Of a DNA stretch of 62,156 nucleotides, positions 15,683-24,449 are shown in pieces. Under the pieces are notes generated by a model. The model searched no databases. It saw nothing but the letters and a program-made list of their open reading frames with translations, and was not told where the DNA came from. This stretch comes from Comamonadaceae bacterium ALPHA2B (lineage in GTDB: Bacteria; Pseudomonadota; Gammaproteobacteria; Burkholderiales; Burkholderiaceae_C). The first letter of the stretch is position 1; every line of letters starts with the position of its first letter. Position numbers and translations under genes: made by a program. The stretch lies in NCBI GenBank assembly GCA_005503065.1, contig SCOE01000035.1, forward strand, positions 1 through 62,156, given 5' to 3'.

Positions 15683-16567
15683 ATGACATCGACCGCTCCT
15701 GCCTCCTTCCTGCCCCGCCGCCACGTGATCGCCGGCCTGGCTGCCGGCCTCGCCGCCCCCGCCGTCTGGGCCGCGCGCACCCAGGCCGCGCCGCCCGCCC
15801 CGCCGGCGCCCGCACTCTGGCCGAAGGCGCTGGCGGTGCCGGGCGGCGTGGCGCGGCTGTCGCTCGGGCCGGGGGCCGAGCGGCCCACGGCGCACACGCG
15901 CATCGGCGACGCCCAGGTGCCGCTGCTGGTGGTGGGCGATGCGATCGACTGGACCGCGCTGGTCGGCATCCCGCTGGCGGCCACGCCGGGCGAGGCGGCC
16001 ATCACCAGCGCCGGCCGCAGCGTCCTGTACACCGTTGGACCCAAGCAGTACCGCGAGCAGCACCTGAAGGTCGCGCCCGGCACCGTGGACCTCTCCGCGG
16101 AGGACACGGCGCGCTACGAACGCGAGCGCGACCACCTTGCGGGCGTGATGGCGACCGTCACCGACGCACCGCCCGCCACGCTGCACATGGCGGTGCCGGT
16201 GCCGGGGCGGCGCTCCAGCTCCTTCGGCCTGCGCCGGGTGTTCAACGGGCAATCGCGCAATCCGCACAGCGGCATGGACATCGCGGCCGGCACCGGCACG
16301 CCCGTGCGCGCCCCGATCAGGGGCCGAGTGATCGACACCGGCGACTACTTCTTCAACGGCGGCACGGTCTGGCTCGACCACGGCTCGGGCCTGCTCAGCA
16401 TGTACTGCCACCTCAGCCGCATCGACTGCAAGGTGGGCGACGCCGTGAAGGCGGGCGAGGCCTTCTGCGCCGTCGGCGCCACGGGCCGCGTGACCGGGCC
16501 GCACCTGCACTGGTCGGTGATGCTCAACCGCGCGATGGTCGATCCCGCCCTGTTCATCGACGCCTGA
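15683..16567 (+). CDS. M23-family (LytM) peptidoglycan metallopeptidase, exported
   Basis: The protein has 294 residues. The N-terminus RRHVIAGLAAGLAAPAVWAA looks like an export signal with a twin-arginine start. An unassigned N-terminal domain (about 45-150) precedes the LytM domain (about 170-294). Zinc ligands are visible as NPHSGMDIAAG (H-x-x-x-D) and HLHWSV (H-x-H), so the active site is intact. Family members cut peptide cross-links in peptidoglycan or, when inactive, activate amidases. It stands alone between the VOC gene and the GAF gene and is preceded by repeat copy 4. Confidence 0.9.
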   Translation: MTSTAPASFLPRRHVIAGLAAGLAAPAVWAARTQAAPPAPPAPALWPKALAVPGGVARLSLGPGAERPTAHTRIGDAQVPLLVVGDAIDWTALVGIPLAATPGEAAITSAGRSVLYTVGPKQYREQHLKVAPGTVDLSAEDTARYERERDHLAGVMATVTDAPPATLHMAVPVPGRRSSSFGLRRVFNGQSRNPHSGMDIAAGTGTPVRAPIRGRVIDTGDYFFNGGTVWLDHGSGLLSMYCHLSRIDCKVGDAVKAGEAFCAVGATGRVTGPHLHWSVMLNRAMVDPALFIDA

Positions 16568-16643
16568 GACATCGGCTTCGCGCCGATTGACGCGAGGGCG
16601 GCTTGCACCTTAAAAGGGTTTGCAACAAAAGGAGTCGGGCGCG

Positions 16644-17150
16644 ATGGTCGCTGAATTGTTCGAAGAGGTACTCGGACGTGCCGCGGCGCTGCCTGCGGAC
16701 GCGTCGGCCGAACGCATCGATCGTGCCGTGCACGAGGTGGTGCGGCTCATGCGCGAGCATCTGGAGATGGACGTGGCCTTCGTGTCGCACCTGCATGGCG
16801 GGCGGCGCTACTTCGTCACCGTCGACACCCGCGCCGGGGCCGAGGTCATCGCCGCCGGCGACTCGGCGCCGGCGGAAGAGAGCTTCTGCCAGCGCGTGAT
16901 CGACGGCCGCCTGCCGCAGAGCATCCAGGACGTGCGCCTGCTCCCCGGCGCCGCCGAACTGCCGGCAACGCCCTTCGGCATCGGCTCGCACCTGAGCACG
17001 CCCGTGGTGCTGGGCGACGGCAGCATCTACGGCACGATGTGCTGCTTCACCTTCGCGGCGGCCCGACCGCTCGTCGAGCGCGACCTCAAGCGCCTGCGGA
17101 TGGCGGCCGACCTGACGGCCCGCCTGATCGACCAGCGCCATCGCGACTGA
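16644..17150 (+). CDS. GAF-domain protein
   Basis: The 168-residue protein is essentially one GAF domain: VVRLMREHLEMDVAFVSHLH, AEESFCQRVIDGRLPQSIQD, GSHLSTPVVLGDGSIYGTMC and CFTFAAARPLVERDLKRLRM. GAF domains bind small ligands, nucleotides or chromophores. No output domain is attached, so it probably works with a partner. The ATG at 16644 follows AAAAGGAG by ten bases; an in-frame TTG at 16620 precedes that site and is rejected. Confidence 0.85.
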   Translation: MVAELFEEVLGRAAALPADASAERIDRAVHEVVRLMREHLEMDVAFVSHLHGGRRYFVTVDTRAGAEVIAAGDSAPAEESFCQRVIDGRLPQSIQDVRLLPGAAELPATPFGIGSHLSTPVVLGDGSIYGTMCCFTFAAARPLVERDLKRLRMAADLTARLIDQRHRD

Positions 17151-17228
17151 TCCGAGGCACGCGGCGCGCCGCAACGACAATGCGGTCCACCTCCGGCCGC
17201 GCTGCGGCGTTGGAGACGAGTCCGCACC

Positions 17229-17870
17229 ATGACTGCCCACGAGCCCACCCCCATCCTGCAACTGCGCCGATTGCGCGTCGCCTTCCCCGGCGAAGCACCG
17301 CTGATCGCCTGCGAGTCGCTCGCCCTGCCCGCCGGCCTCACGCTGGTCGAGGGCGACACCGGCTCGGGCAAGACCACGCTGCTGCGGGTGCTGGCCGGCG
17401 AGCAGCCGGCGCAGGGGACGCTGGTGCTGGAGGGCATCCATCTCGCGCAGGCGCCGCAGGCGTACCGGCGCGCGGTCTTCCATGTCGATGCACGCGAAGC
17501 GGCGCTCGATGCACTCACGCCGCATGCCTGCACCGCCGCCTGGCGCGAGGACGACCCCGGATTCGATGCCGCGCGCTGGTCCCTGATGGTCGAGGGCTTC
17601 GCCCTGGGCGAGCACCTCGACAAGCGCATGGACATGCTTTCCACCGGCTCGCGCCGCAAGGTGGTTCTGGCAGCCGCGCTGGCCAGCGGACGCGCCCTGG
17701 TGCTGCTCGACGAGCCCACCGCCGCGCTCGACAAGGCCTCGGTGCGGTGGCTGTGGCAGGCCCTGGCCGAAAGCGCGCACCGCGGCGCGCGCCAGGCCAT
17801 CGTCGTGGCCAGCAGCCTGCCTTCGGATGGCCTGCCGCTGGCTGCGACCTTCACCCTCCCCCTTCGCTGA
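17229..17870 (+). CDS. Orphan ABC-type ATPase subunit with degenerate signature
   Basis: The 213-residue cytoplasmic protein has Walker A (EGDTGSGKTTLLRVLAGE) and Walker B (ALVLLDEPTAALD). The signature is LSTGSRRK rather than LSGGQ, and no glutamine is evident in the Q-loop position (AVFHVDAREAAL). It is most like CcmA- or YbbA-sized ATPases but has no permease neighbour. Its stop overlaps the start of the next gene (TGATG), so the two are translated together, which is unexpected for an ATPase and a secreted protein. Confidence 0.78.
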   Translation: MTAHEPTPILQLRRLRVAFPGEAPLIACESLALPAGLTLVEGDTGSGKTTLLRVLAGEQPAQGTLVLEGIHLAQAPQAYRRAVFHVDAREAALDALTPHACTAAWREDDPGFDAARWSLMVEGFALGEHLDKRMDMLSTGSRRKVVLAAALASGRALVLLDEPTAALDKASVRWLWQALAESAHRGARQAIVVASSLPSDGLPLAATFTLPLR

Positions 17871-18343
17871 TGCACTTGCACGCCCGCCTCCACCCGTCCG
17901 ACACCCGCCGCCGCTGGCTGCTGTGGGCTGCGGCAGCCACGCTGCTGCCGACCGCCGCGGCAGCCCAGGTCAAGGCGCCCGCTCCACCGACGGCCCGCGT
18001 GCCGTGGATGCGTGTGCGCTTCGCCCGGCGTGGCGGCATGCGCCTGCTGCGCGGACGTCTGCAGGCGCGCACGCACAGCGTGCGCGATTACGTGATCCAG
18101 GGGCGCGCCGGGCAGTCGCTCGAGGTGGAGCTGGAGACGCTGGCACCGGGCGCCTCCTTCAAGGTGCTGGGGCCGCAACAGACGGACGCGCTCTTCATGA
18201 GCGAGTTCTCTGCCCTGCCGCTGTGGCAAGGCCGCTTGAGCGCCGACGGCGACTACCGCGTGCGCGTCTCGCTCAACGCCGTGCAGCGCGCGCGGGGCGA
18301 GTCGATGGATTTCATTCTGCGGCTCGCGCTGCGCGCGGCCTGA
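17870..18343 (+). CDS. Secreted protein, possibly lysozyme-inhibitor (PliG)-like
   Basis: The 157-residue protein has a clear signal peptide (RRRWLLWAAAATLLPTAAAA). The mature part contains RLLRGRLQARTHSVRDYVIQ, GRAGQSLEVELETLAPGASF, KVLGPQ and GDYRVRVSLNAVQRARGESM. This beta-rich pattern (repulsion of a GQ...L.V.L strand and a DGDYRVRV strand) resembles periplasmic g-type lysozyme inhibitors and related domains, but the match is by eye only. It begins inside the stop of the ABC ATPase gene. Confidence 0.55.
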   Translation: MHLHARLHPSDTRRRWLLWAAAATLLPTAAAAQVKAPAPPTARVPWMRVRFARRGGMRLLRGRLQARTHSVRDYVIQGRAGQSLEVELETLAPGASFKVLGPQQTDALFMSEFSALPLWQGRLSADGDYRVRVSLNAVQRARGESMDFILRLALRAA

Positions 18344-18355
18344 AGGCGAGGCCGT

Positions 18356-20002
18356 TCAGGTCCGCGTGCCGGTGGCACCGTCGAGCGCCATGCGCACGCG
18401 CAGCGCCAGGTCCGACAGGCGGTACGGCTTCTTGAGGATGTCGAACTCCGAGGGCGCAACCTGGTCGATGTTGCCCATGTCGCGGTCGTAGCCGGTGGTC
18501 AGCAGCACGTGCACGGACGGCAGCAGGCGCCGCATCTCGCGGGCCAGCGTGTAGCCGTTGATGCCGCCAGGCATCACCACGTCGGAGAACAGCAGGTCGG
18601 GCATGCGGTCCGGCGGCAGCGAGCGCACCAGTTCCAGGGCGGCGCGCCCCGTGTCGGCCACGTGCACGCGGTAGCCCAGGCCCTCGAGCATGTCGCGCGC
18701 GAGCTCGGACACCTCGGGCCGGTCCTCCACCACCAGGATGGTCTCGGTCCCGCCCCGTTCGTTGGGCCGCGGGCCGGCCTCGCCCTCGACACGCACGGCA
18801 CCGCGCACGGCGGGAAAGAACATGCGCACCGTGGTGCCCTGCCCCGGCTCCGACGAAACCGTCGCCGTACCGCCCGACTGCTTCGCGAAGCCGTACACCA
18901 TCGACAGGCCCAGGCCGGTGCCCTTGCCCTCGTCCTTGGTGGTGAAGAAGGGGTCCATCACGCGCGCGATGATCTCGGGCGCGATGCCGCTGCCGGTATC
19001 GGTGACCGACAGGGCCGCATAGGCCCCGGGGCGCAGGCCCGCGGGCAGGTCGCCGCTGTCGTCGCCTTCATTGGCCGCTTCGACCGCACGCGTCTCGATG
19101 CGGATGCGCCCCCCATCGGGCATGGCGTCGCGCGCGTTCACGAGCACGTTGAGCAGCGCCACCTCGACCTGTGTCGTGTCGAGCTCGCAGTTGGGCAGGT
19201 CGGGCGCGAGGTCGAACTCGAGCTGGATCTGCTCGCCCAGCGTGCGCTGCACGAGCGCCGTCATGCCGGTGGCCAGGGTGTTGAGGTTGATGGTGCGGCC
19301 GCGCAGCTTCTGCTTGCGCGAGAAGGCCAGCAGCTGCTGGGTGAGGGTGGACGCCTTGGTCACCGCGCTGCGGATGCTCTCGATGCCGCGGGCCAGGTCT
19401 TCGGCGCCGAGCTTGCCCAGGCGGGCACGCACGCCCATCAGGTCCAGGTGGCCCGACATGACCTGCAGCAGGTTGTTGAAGTCATGCGCGATGCCGCCAG
19501 TGAGCTGGCCCAACGCCTCCATCTTCTGTGACTGGGCCAGGCCTTCCTCGGCATCGCGGCGGCGGCTCACGTCCAGCTGCGAGGCGAAGAAGAACACCAG
19601 TTCGTCGCGGCGGTTGTACACAGGCGAGATGAACAGCGCGTTCCAGAAGGTGGAGCCGTCCTTGCGGTAGTTGAGGATCTCGAGCGAGATCTCGCGCCGC
19701 TCCTCGATCGCCTGGCGGATCGCCTGCACGGTCTGCCGGTCGGTTGCCGGCCCCTGCAGAAAGCGGCAGTTGTGGCCCACGATCTCTTCGCGCGCATAAC
19801 CGGTCATGGCGATGAAGGCGCGGTTGGCGAAGACGATGGGGTTGTCGGACTGGCGCGGATCGGTCACGAGCATCGGCATGCGCGTGGTCTCGATCGCGGC
19901 GAAGAAGATGTCGTCCTTGTGCGAGACGAATTCGGATGGCCCGCCGTCCTCGATCTGGACAGGGCTGCGGCCGGGGATCGGCGGTTTTTCGGGTTGGCTC
20001 AT
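18356..20002 (-). CDS. LOV-domain hybrid histidine kinase, predicted blue-light sensor
   Basis: The 548-residue soluble protein starts MSQPEKPPIPGRSPVQIE. A PAS/LOV domain (about 30-147) contains GHNCRFLQGPATD, with Cys79 as the flavin-adduct cysteine, plus NYRKDGSTFWN and the terminal FFFASQLDVS with Gln142, all hallmarks of FMN-binding LOV photoreceptors. Then come HisKA (His173 in GGIAHDFNNLLQ), HATPase_c (DTGSGIAPEI; GKGTGLGLSMVYG) and a C-terminal receiver (ILVVEDRPEV; LLFSDVVMPGG; ILKKPYRL). No output gene is adjacent, so its target is unknown. Confidence 0.93.
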   Translation of the reverse strand: MSQPEKPPIPGRSPVQIEDGGPSEFVSHKDDIFFAAIETTRMPMLVTDPRQSDNPIVFANRAFIAMTGYAREEIVGHNCRFLQGPATDRQTVQAIRQAIEERREISLEILNYRKDGSTFWNALFISPVYNRRDELVFFFASQLDVSRRRDAEEGLAQSQKMEALGQLTGGIAHDFNNLLQVMSGHLDLMGVRARLGKLGAEDLARGIESIRSAVTKASTLTQQLLAFSRKQKLRGRTINLNTLATGMTALVQRTLGEQIQLEFDLAPDLPNCELDTTQVEVALLNVLVNARDAMPDGGRIRIETRAVEAANEGDDSGDLPAGLRPGAYAALSVTDTGSGIAPEIIARVMDPFFTTKDEGKGTGLGLSMVYGFAKQSGGTATVSSEPGQGTTVRMFFPAVRGAVRVEGEAGPRPNERGGTETILVVEDRPEVSELARDMLEGLGYRVHVADTGRAALELVRSLPPDRMPDLLFSDVVMPGGINGYTLAREMRRLLPSVHVLLTTGYDRDMGNIDQVAPSEFDILKKPYRLSDLALRVRMALDGATGTRT

Positions 20003-20186
20003 GGGGCGCGGCCCGCAAGGGCGCCGGATGATGCGGGCGAGCGTAACCGCGCCGGATCGCTTCGCCTGTCGGATAAGGCCCCGGCGCGCGACCGCAACGG
20101 CTGTTCGGGGCGCTGTCGGACCCGGCCCGGCACGGTGCCATTCCCATCGGCCGTGCGAACGGCGCGGCGCCAGGCAGCCGCGATGC

Positions 20187-22133
20187 TCAGGCCGTCGGCC
20201 TCCACAGCGCGGCACCCTCGCGCAGCGCATCGGCGGCGTCGTGCACGACCTGGCGCAGCGCCGGGTCGTGCACGGCGGCGCCGGCCTGGAGCGCCGCCGC
20301 CCCAGCGCCTTCGGGGTCCCGGTCGAAGGCCTGCAGGGCATGCAGCACGGTTTCGAGCGCGGCGCGCTGCGGGTCGCTGCCGCCGCAGGCGTCCAGCGCA
20401 TCCTGCAGGGCGGTGACGGCATGGCCCAGGTTCAGCGCCGCCAGCAGCCCTTCGGGCGCCTCGCCGGAGCGGCCAGCGCGCTGCAGGTCGAGCAGCAGGC
20501 GCAGGATGCGCCGCGCCGTCCGCGCATGCCACTCGCCCGCCACGGCGGCTGCGCGGGTGCGCGGGTTGTCGAAAAGGCGCGCGACGTCGCGCCGGATGTG
20601 TCCGGCCAGCGCCTGCGAACGCGTGGCCGAGCGGTCGGGCGCCAGCAGGAAGGCACTGCCCACCAGCACCGCCCCCGTCATCAGCGCCGCGGCCCCATTG
20701 AGGATCTCCGGCCCGCCGGCGGCCGGCATGCCGGCCTGGCTGCCGAGCATGAAGCACATGTTGGCGTCCAACGCCGGCATGGCGGTGTGGCGGCTCACGC
20801 GCGCCAGCGCGCCGACGACGATGAAGGGCACGATGCTCAGCACCAGCGACGCCGGGCCGGCCACGTGCGGCTGCACCACGAAGCGGTAGAAGGTGGCGGC
20901 CACCACGCCCGCGGCCACGCCGGCAATGAGCTTCGGCGCCACCGCGCGCGGCGCCGGCAACGTTCCCAGGACCATCGAGAAGATGCACACGCCCAGGGCC
21001 GCCAGTTCCGCCGCCGGCCACCCGGAGGCCAGGCCCACGGCCGCAGCGGCGAAGGTGCCCAGCCCGGCGGCCACGGCATTGCTCGCGGCGCGGTGCCAGT
21101 CGCGGTGCGGCGTCAGGTAGGCGCTCGCACGCGGAGCGAACCCGCGCTCTTCGGCGGCCGTGTCGACGCGCTGCGCGAAAAGGGCTTGCTCCGCCGCCAC
21201 CAGCCAGGCCATGGCGCGGTGCACGCGCTCCTCGGGCGTGGTGGCGCCGCCGGGGAGCTGGGCCGGGTCGAGGGGGGCCGGTTCCCAGGGCGCAGCCTCG
21301 CGCAGGAGCGCGGCCTGGCTGGCCAGTTGGCCCGCCAGCGCGTCGGGCACCGGTTCGCCGCGCAGGCGCCGGGCGCGCAGCGCCGCTGCGGCGGCCATCA
21401 GCGCAATGGACGCCGCCACCAGCGCCGTCGTGTAGCGCAGGCGCCGGTAGCCTTCGACCGATCCGGCGGCGACGGTGCGGGCGGCGGTGTCGACCTCGAC
21501 CATCTCGGTCAGCACGCGCCGCTCCAGCGCGGCCGTGTCGCGCGCGGGGCGGCCGCCGGCGGCCTCGGCGGCGAAGCCGGCGGCGTCGGCCGCCAGCTGT
21601 CGCACGCGCTGGTAGAACTCGCGCCGACGGGCGGAGGGCGTGAAGAAGCCCGTGACCAGGGTCACCACCACGACGCCGATCAGCGTGCACTCGACGCGAG
21701 CGACCGCCAGCGGCAACAGCCGCTCCGGCGCCAGCACCGAGGGCAGCACGACCACGGCCGCCGTCATGCCGGCCATCAGTGCTGCATAGGACACCACGCC
21801 GCGCAGCAGCGCCGCGGCCGCGGCGCCGCCCGCCACCCACAGGCCCAGCAGGGCCAGCGCCGCATAGGGGCCGGGCACGGCGCGCAGGATGGCGAAACCC
21901 GCCGCCGCGCCGATCAGCGTGCCGACGATGCGGAAGAAGCCGCGCTCGATGAGCAGCCCGCGGGCGTTCTGTGCGACGACCCACACCGGCATCGCGGCCC
22001 AGTAGGCGTTGTGGACGTGAAGGGCCGCGGCGATGGCGAAGGCCAGTGTGGCAGCCACGGCCATGCGCAGCGCGAGGGCGGCGCCCGCTGCGTCGATGCC
22101 GAGGCGCCGGCCGACGGAGGCGAGCGTGGTCAT
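20187..22133 (-). CDS. FUSC-family inner-membrane protein (aromatic acid exporter-like)
   Basis: The protein has 648 residues. It contains two sets of membrane segments, an N-terminal block (about 20-170) and a second block (about 370-510), separated by a large soluble region, the layout of the FUSC/YccS/AaeB group. The second block contains the typical ALGVCIFSMVLGTLPAPRAV. AaeB homologues export aromatic carboxylic acids with a membrane-fusion partner, which is not encoded here. The start MTTLASVGRRLG is chosen over an upstream in-frame Met because the leader would be Arg-rich and unlike the family. The upstream gap carries repeat copy 5. Confidence 0.82.
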   Translation of the reverse strand: MTTLASVGRRLGIDAAGAALALRMAVAATLAFAIAAALHVHNAYWAAMPVWVVAQNARGLLIERGFFRIVGTLIGAAAGFAILRAVPGPYAALALLGLWVAGGAAAAALLRGVVSYAALMAGMTAAVVVLPSVLAPERLLPLAVARVECTLIGVVVVTLVTGFFTPSARRREFYQRVRQLAADAAGFAAEAAGGRPARDTAALERRVLTEMVEVDTAARTVAAGSVEGYRRLRYTTALVAASIALMAAAAALRARRLRGEPVPDALAGQLASQAALLREAAPWEPAPLDPAQLPGGATTPEERVHRAMAWLVAAEQALFAQRVDTAAEERGFAPRASAYLTPHRDWHRAASNAVAAGLGTFAAAAVGLASGWPAAELAALGVCIFSMVLGTLPAPRAVAPKLIAGVAAGVVAATFYRFVVQPHVAGPASLVLSIVPFIVVGALARVSRHTAMPALDANMCFMLGSQAGMPAAGGPEILNGAAALMTGAVLVGSAFLLAPDRSATRSQALAGHIRRDVARLFDNPRTRAAAVAGEWHARTARRILRLLLDLQRAGRSGEAPEGLLAALNLGHAVTALQDALDACGGSDPQRAALETVLHALQAFDRDPEGAGAAALQAGAAVHDPALRQVVHDAADALREGAALWRPTA

Positions 22134-22254
22134 GGGGGCGGATTGTCGGCCGCGCCGCCGCCCGGCGGCCGGACGGGCGGCGATGGCGCAGCGGCCGACT
22201 GGGACGCGCGACCCCGGGCTCGCACGGCTGCGCGCACGCGCCGCGTACTTTTTT

Positions 22255-22309
22255 GCTCCTGAATTCATAGCTGCTCGCGCAGGCAGGACGGGCGCCAGAG
22301 GCCGATTTC
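22255..22309 (+). repeat. Dispersed intergenic repeat, copy 5
   Basis: GCTCCTGAATTCATAGCTGC followed by TCGCGCAGGCAGGACGGGCG and CCAGAGGCCGATTTC. It lies between two divergent genes, unlike the other copies. Confidence 0.78.
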
Positions 22310-22350
22310 ATTGCCGATCCGGACGAGAGTTACATTTTTTCTCTTGCGCC

Positions 22351-22391
22351 ATACCAATCGGTACGTATAGTCCATACCAACCAATCGGTAT
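22351..22391. promoter_or_regulatory. Tandem TetR operators ATACC-N4-GGTAC and ATACC-N8-GGTAT
   Basis: Left site ATACCAATCGGTAC (22351-22364) and right site ATACCAACCAATCGGTAT (22374-22391) share the arms ATACC and GGTA(T/C) and a common CCAATCGGTA core. The right site runs into the ATG of the TetR gene, so binding there would block initiation. Autoregulation is inferred. Confidence 0.6.
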
Positions 22392-23094
22392 GGCCATGAA
22401 CACCCTTTCCTCCCCTGCCCTCCCGTCGCGCACCCGGCTGCTCGACGCCGCGCTGCAGGTCATCCGCACCAAGGGCTACACCGCCACGACGGTCGACGAG
22501 ATCTGCCAGGCCGCCGGCGTCACCAAGGGCAGCTTCTTCCACCACTTCAAGGGCAAGGAAGACCTCGCGATCCAGGCCACGCTGCACTGGAGCGACGTCA
22601 CCGGCGCCGCCTTCGCCGCGGCCAACTACCACCGCCTGGCCGACCCGCGCGACCGCGTGCTGGGCTACCTCGACCTGCGTGCCGTGATGCTGGCCGGCGA
22701 ACTCCCCGACTTCACCTGCCTGCTCGGCACCATGGTGCAGGAGACCTTCACCACCCACCCCGCCATCCGCGATGCCTGCAATGCCGGCATCGACGGGCAC
22801 GCGCACACGGTGGCGGTGGACATCGCCGAGGCACAGGCGCTGTACGTGCCCGACGCCACCTGGGACGCGCAGGAGCTGGCGCTCTACACCCAGGCCGCGC
22901 TGCAGGGCGCCTTCGTGTTGGCCAAGGCGCAGGGCGGCGCGCGCATCGCGTCGGTCTGCGTGGCCCACCTGCGCGCCTACGTGCAGGCACTGCTCACGCC
23001 CGGTGCGGCGGTGGCGCTGGCTCCGCCGGTGGCGCCTGGTCGCATCGACCCCCTTCCCGTTCCCGTTCCGTCCAACCAAGGAGACACACCATGA
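22390..23094 (+). CDS. TetR-family regulator leading a small-enzyme operon
   Basis: The 234-residue protein has a TetR helix-turn-helix (RTRLLDAALQVIRTKGYTAT, then VTKGSFFHHFKGKEDLAIQA) and a C-terminal domain of the kind with LLGTMVQETFTTHPAIRDAC. Two starts are possible (22390 and Met3 at 22396); the first is taken. The ATG at 22390 falls within its operator. It overlaps the DUF1428 gene by four bases and so leads a five-gene transcription unit. The effector is unknown. Confidence 0.88.
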   Translation: MAMNTLSSPALPSRTRLLDAALQVIRTKGYTATTVDEICQAAGVTKGSFFHHFKGKEDLAIQATLHWSDVTGAAFAAANYHRLADPRDRVLGYLDLRAVMLAGELPDFTCLLGTMVQETFTTHPAIRDACNAGIDGHAHTVAVDIAEAQALYVPDATWDAQELALYTQAALQGAFVLAKAQGGARIASVCVAHLRAYVQALLTPGAAVALAPPVAPGRIDPLPVPVPSNQGDTP

Positions 23095-23450
23095 CGATGC
23101 ACTACGTCGACGGCTTCGTGGCCGCCGTGCCCACCGCCAACCAGGAGAAGTACCGCGCGCATGCGGCCAGGGCGGCCGAGATGTTCAAGGAGTTCGGCGC
23201 GCTCGCCGTCGTCGAATGCTGGGGCGACGACGTGCCCGAGGGCAAGCTCACGTCGTTCACCCTGGCCGTCAAGCGCGAGCCGGACGAGACCGCCGTGTTC
23301 TCGTGGATCACCTGGCCGTCGAAGGCGGTGCGCGACGCGGCTTGGCAGAAGGTCATGGCCGACCCGCGCATGCAGCCCGACGCCAACCCCATGCCCTTCG
23401 ACGGCAAGCGGATGATCTACGGCGGCTTCCGGATGATCGTCAACGCCTGA
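23091..23450 (+). CDS. DUF1428 (YbaA-like) family protein
   Basis: The 119-residue protein matches the DUF1428 pattern closely: YVDGFVAAVPTANQEKYRAH, VVECWGDDVPEGKLTSF and VFSWITWPSKAVRDAAWQKV, ending in MIYGGFRMIV. The fold is a ferredoxin-like alpha/beta dimer related to ABM monooxygenases; no reaction is established. Its ATG overlaps the TetR stop (ATGA). Confidence 0.9.
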   Translation: MTMHYVDGFVAAVPTANQEKYRAHAARAAEMFKEFGALAVVECWGDDVPEGKLTSFTLAVKREPDETAVFSWITWPSKAVRDAAWQKVMADPRMQPDANPMPFDGKRMIYGGFRMIVNA

Positions 23451-23464
23451 GCGAGGTGACACCC

Positions 23465-23821
23465 ATGAGCGCCACCACCCACCGTGTGAGCTGCCATTGC
23501 GGCGCCGTGCGCCTCGAGGTCGACGGCACCATCGACTCGGGCATGGCCTGCAACTGCTCGATGTGCCAGCGCAAGGGCTCGCTGCTCTGGTTCGTGCCGC
23601 CGGAGCAGGTGCGCTTCGAGTCCGACGACGGCAAGCTGGGGCGCTATCTCTTCCACCGGCATGTGATCGCGCATCGCTTCTGCACCGTCTGCGGCATCCA
23701 TCCCTACGCCGAAGGGAAGAAGCCCGATGGCTCGCCGATGGTGGCGATCAACCTGCGCTGCGTGGAAGGCATCGACCTCGAGGCCATCCCGGTGAAGCAC
23801 GTGGACGGGCGCGCCTTCTAG
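23465..23821 (+). CDS. GFA (CENP-V/glutathione-dependent formaldehyde-activating-like) zinc protein
   Basis: The 118-residue protein is a GFA domain with its zinc ligands: VSCHCGAVRLEV (C-x-C), CNCSMCQRKGS (C-x-C-x-x-C) and FCTVCGIHPYAE (C-x-x-C). The family includes enzymes first linked to S-hydroxymethylglutathione formation, but most members have no proven activity. It is the third gene of the TetR-led unit and begins 14 bases after the DUF1428 stop. Confidence 0.9.
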   Translation: MSATTHRVSCHCGAVRLEVDGTIDSGMACNCSMCQRKGSLLWFVPPEQVRFESDDGKLGRYLFHRHVIAHRFCTVCGIHPYAEGKKPDGSPMVAINLRCVEGIDLEAIPVKHVDGRAF

Positions 23822-23929
23822 GCCAGCCGTTCGCGCGCACCCTTTTTCTTCTGTTTTCCGTTCCCCCGACCTTGCGGCCCGCGCGGCTGCAGGGACTTCC
23901 TCAGCCTGCTTTTCCATCAGGAGCTCATC

Positions 23930-24439
23930 ATGACCGACACGACGAACCCCGACCCCTGCCGCAACGTCGCCGCGAGCGATGCCCATGCGCTGACCCTCAC
24001 GCGCCTCTTCGACGCCACGCCGGAGAAAGTCTTCCGCGCCTGGACCGAGCCCGAGCTGCTCAAGCAGTGGTTCGTCCCGCGCCCATGGACCATCGCCAAG
24101 GTGCAGCACGACCTGCGCCCCGGCGGCCAGTCGCTGGTGGTGATGCGCGACCCGGAAGGCAACGAGTACCCCAACGACGGCGTGTTCCTCGAGATCGTGC
24201 CCAACCGCAAGCTCGTGTTCACGAACATCTTCACGCCCGGTTGGGTGCCGGCCGATCCGCAGCCGATCAAGATGATCGCGGTGGTGAGCTTCGAGCCCGA
24301 AGGCGCCGGCAAGACGCGCTACACCGCCACCGCCATGCACTGGAGCGCGGCCGACCGCGAGACGCACGAGAAGATGGGCTTCCACGAAGGCTGGGGCCTG
24401 TGCGCGGACCAGCTGGCCGAACTGCTCGCCAAGGGCTGA
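23930..24439 (+). CDS. SRPBCC/AHSA1-family (START-like) protein
   Basis: The 169-residue protein has the AHSA1 pattern: LTLTRLFDATPEKVFRAWTE, PELLKQWFVPRPWTI and the C-terminal MGFHEGWGLCADQLAELL. The fold makes a hydrophobic ligand cavity; members bind or act on small lipophilic compounds. CAGGAG stands shortly before the ATG. A 108-base gap separates it from the GFA gene, but the strand and theme suggest the same unit. Confidence 0.9.
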   Translation: MTDTTNPDPCRNVAASDAHALTLTRLFDATPEKVFRAWTEPELLKQWFVPRPWTIAKVQHDLRPGGQSLVVMRDPEGNEYPNDGVFLEIVPNRKLVFTNIFTPGWVPADPQPIKMIAVVSFEPEGAGKTRYTATAMHWSAADRETHEKMGFHEGWGLCADQLAELLAKG

Positions 24440-24449
24440 GGAGCCCGCC

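Noticed and set aside
16620-16643. TTG start for the GAF protein
   Set aside because: The ribosome site AAAAGGAG lies after this codon, so ATG 16644 is the true start.
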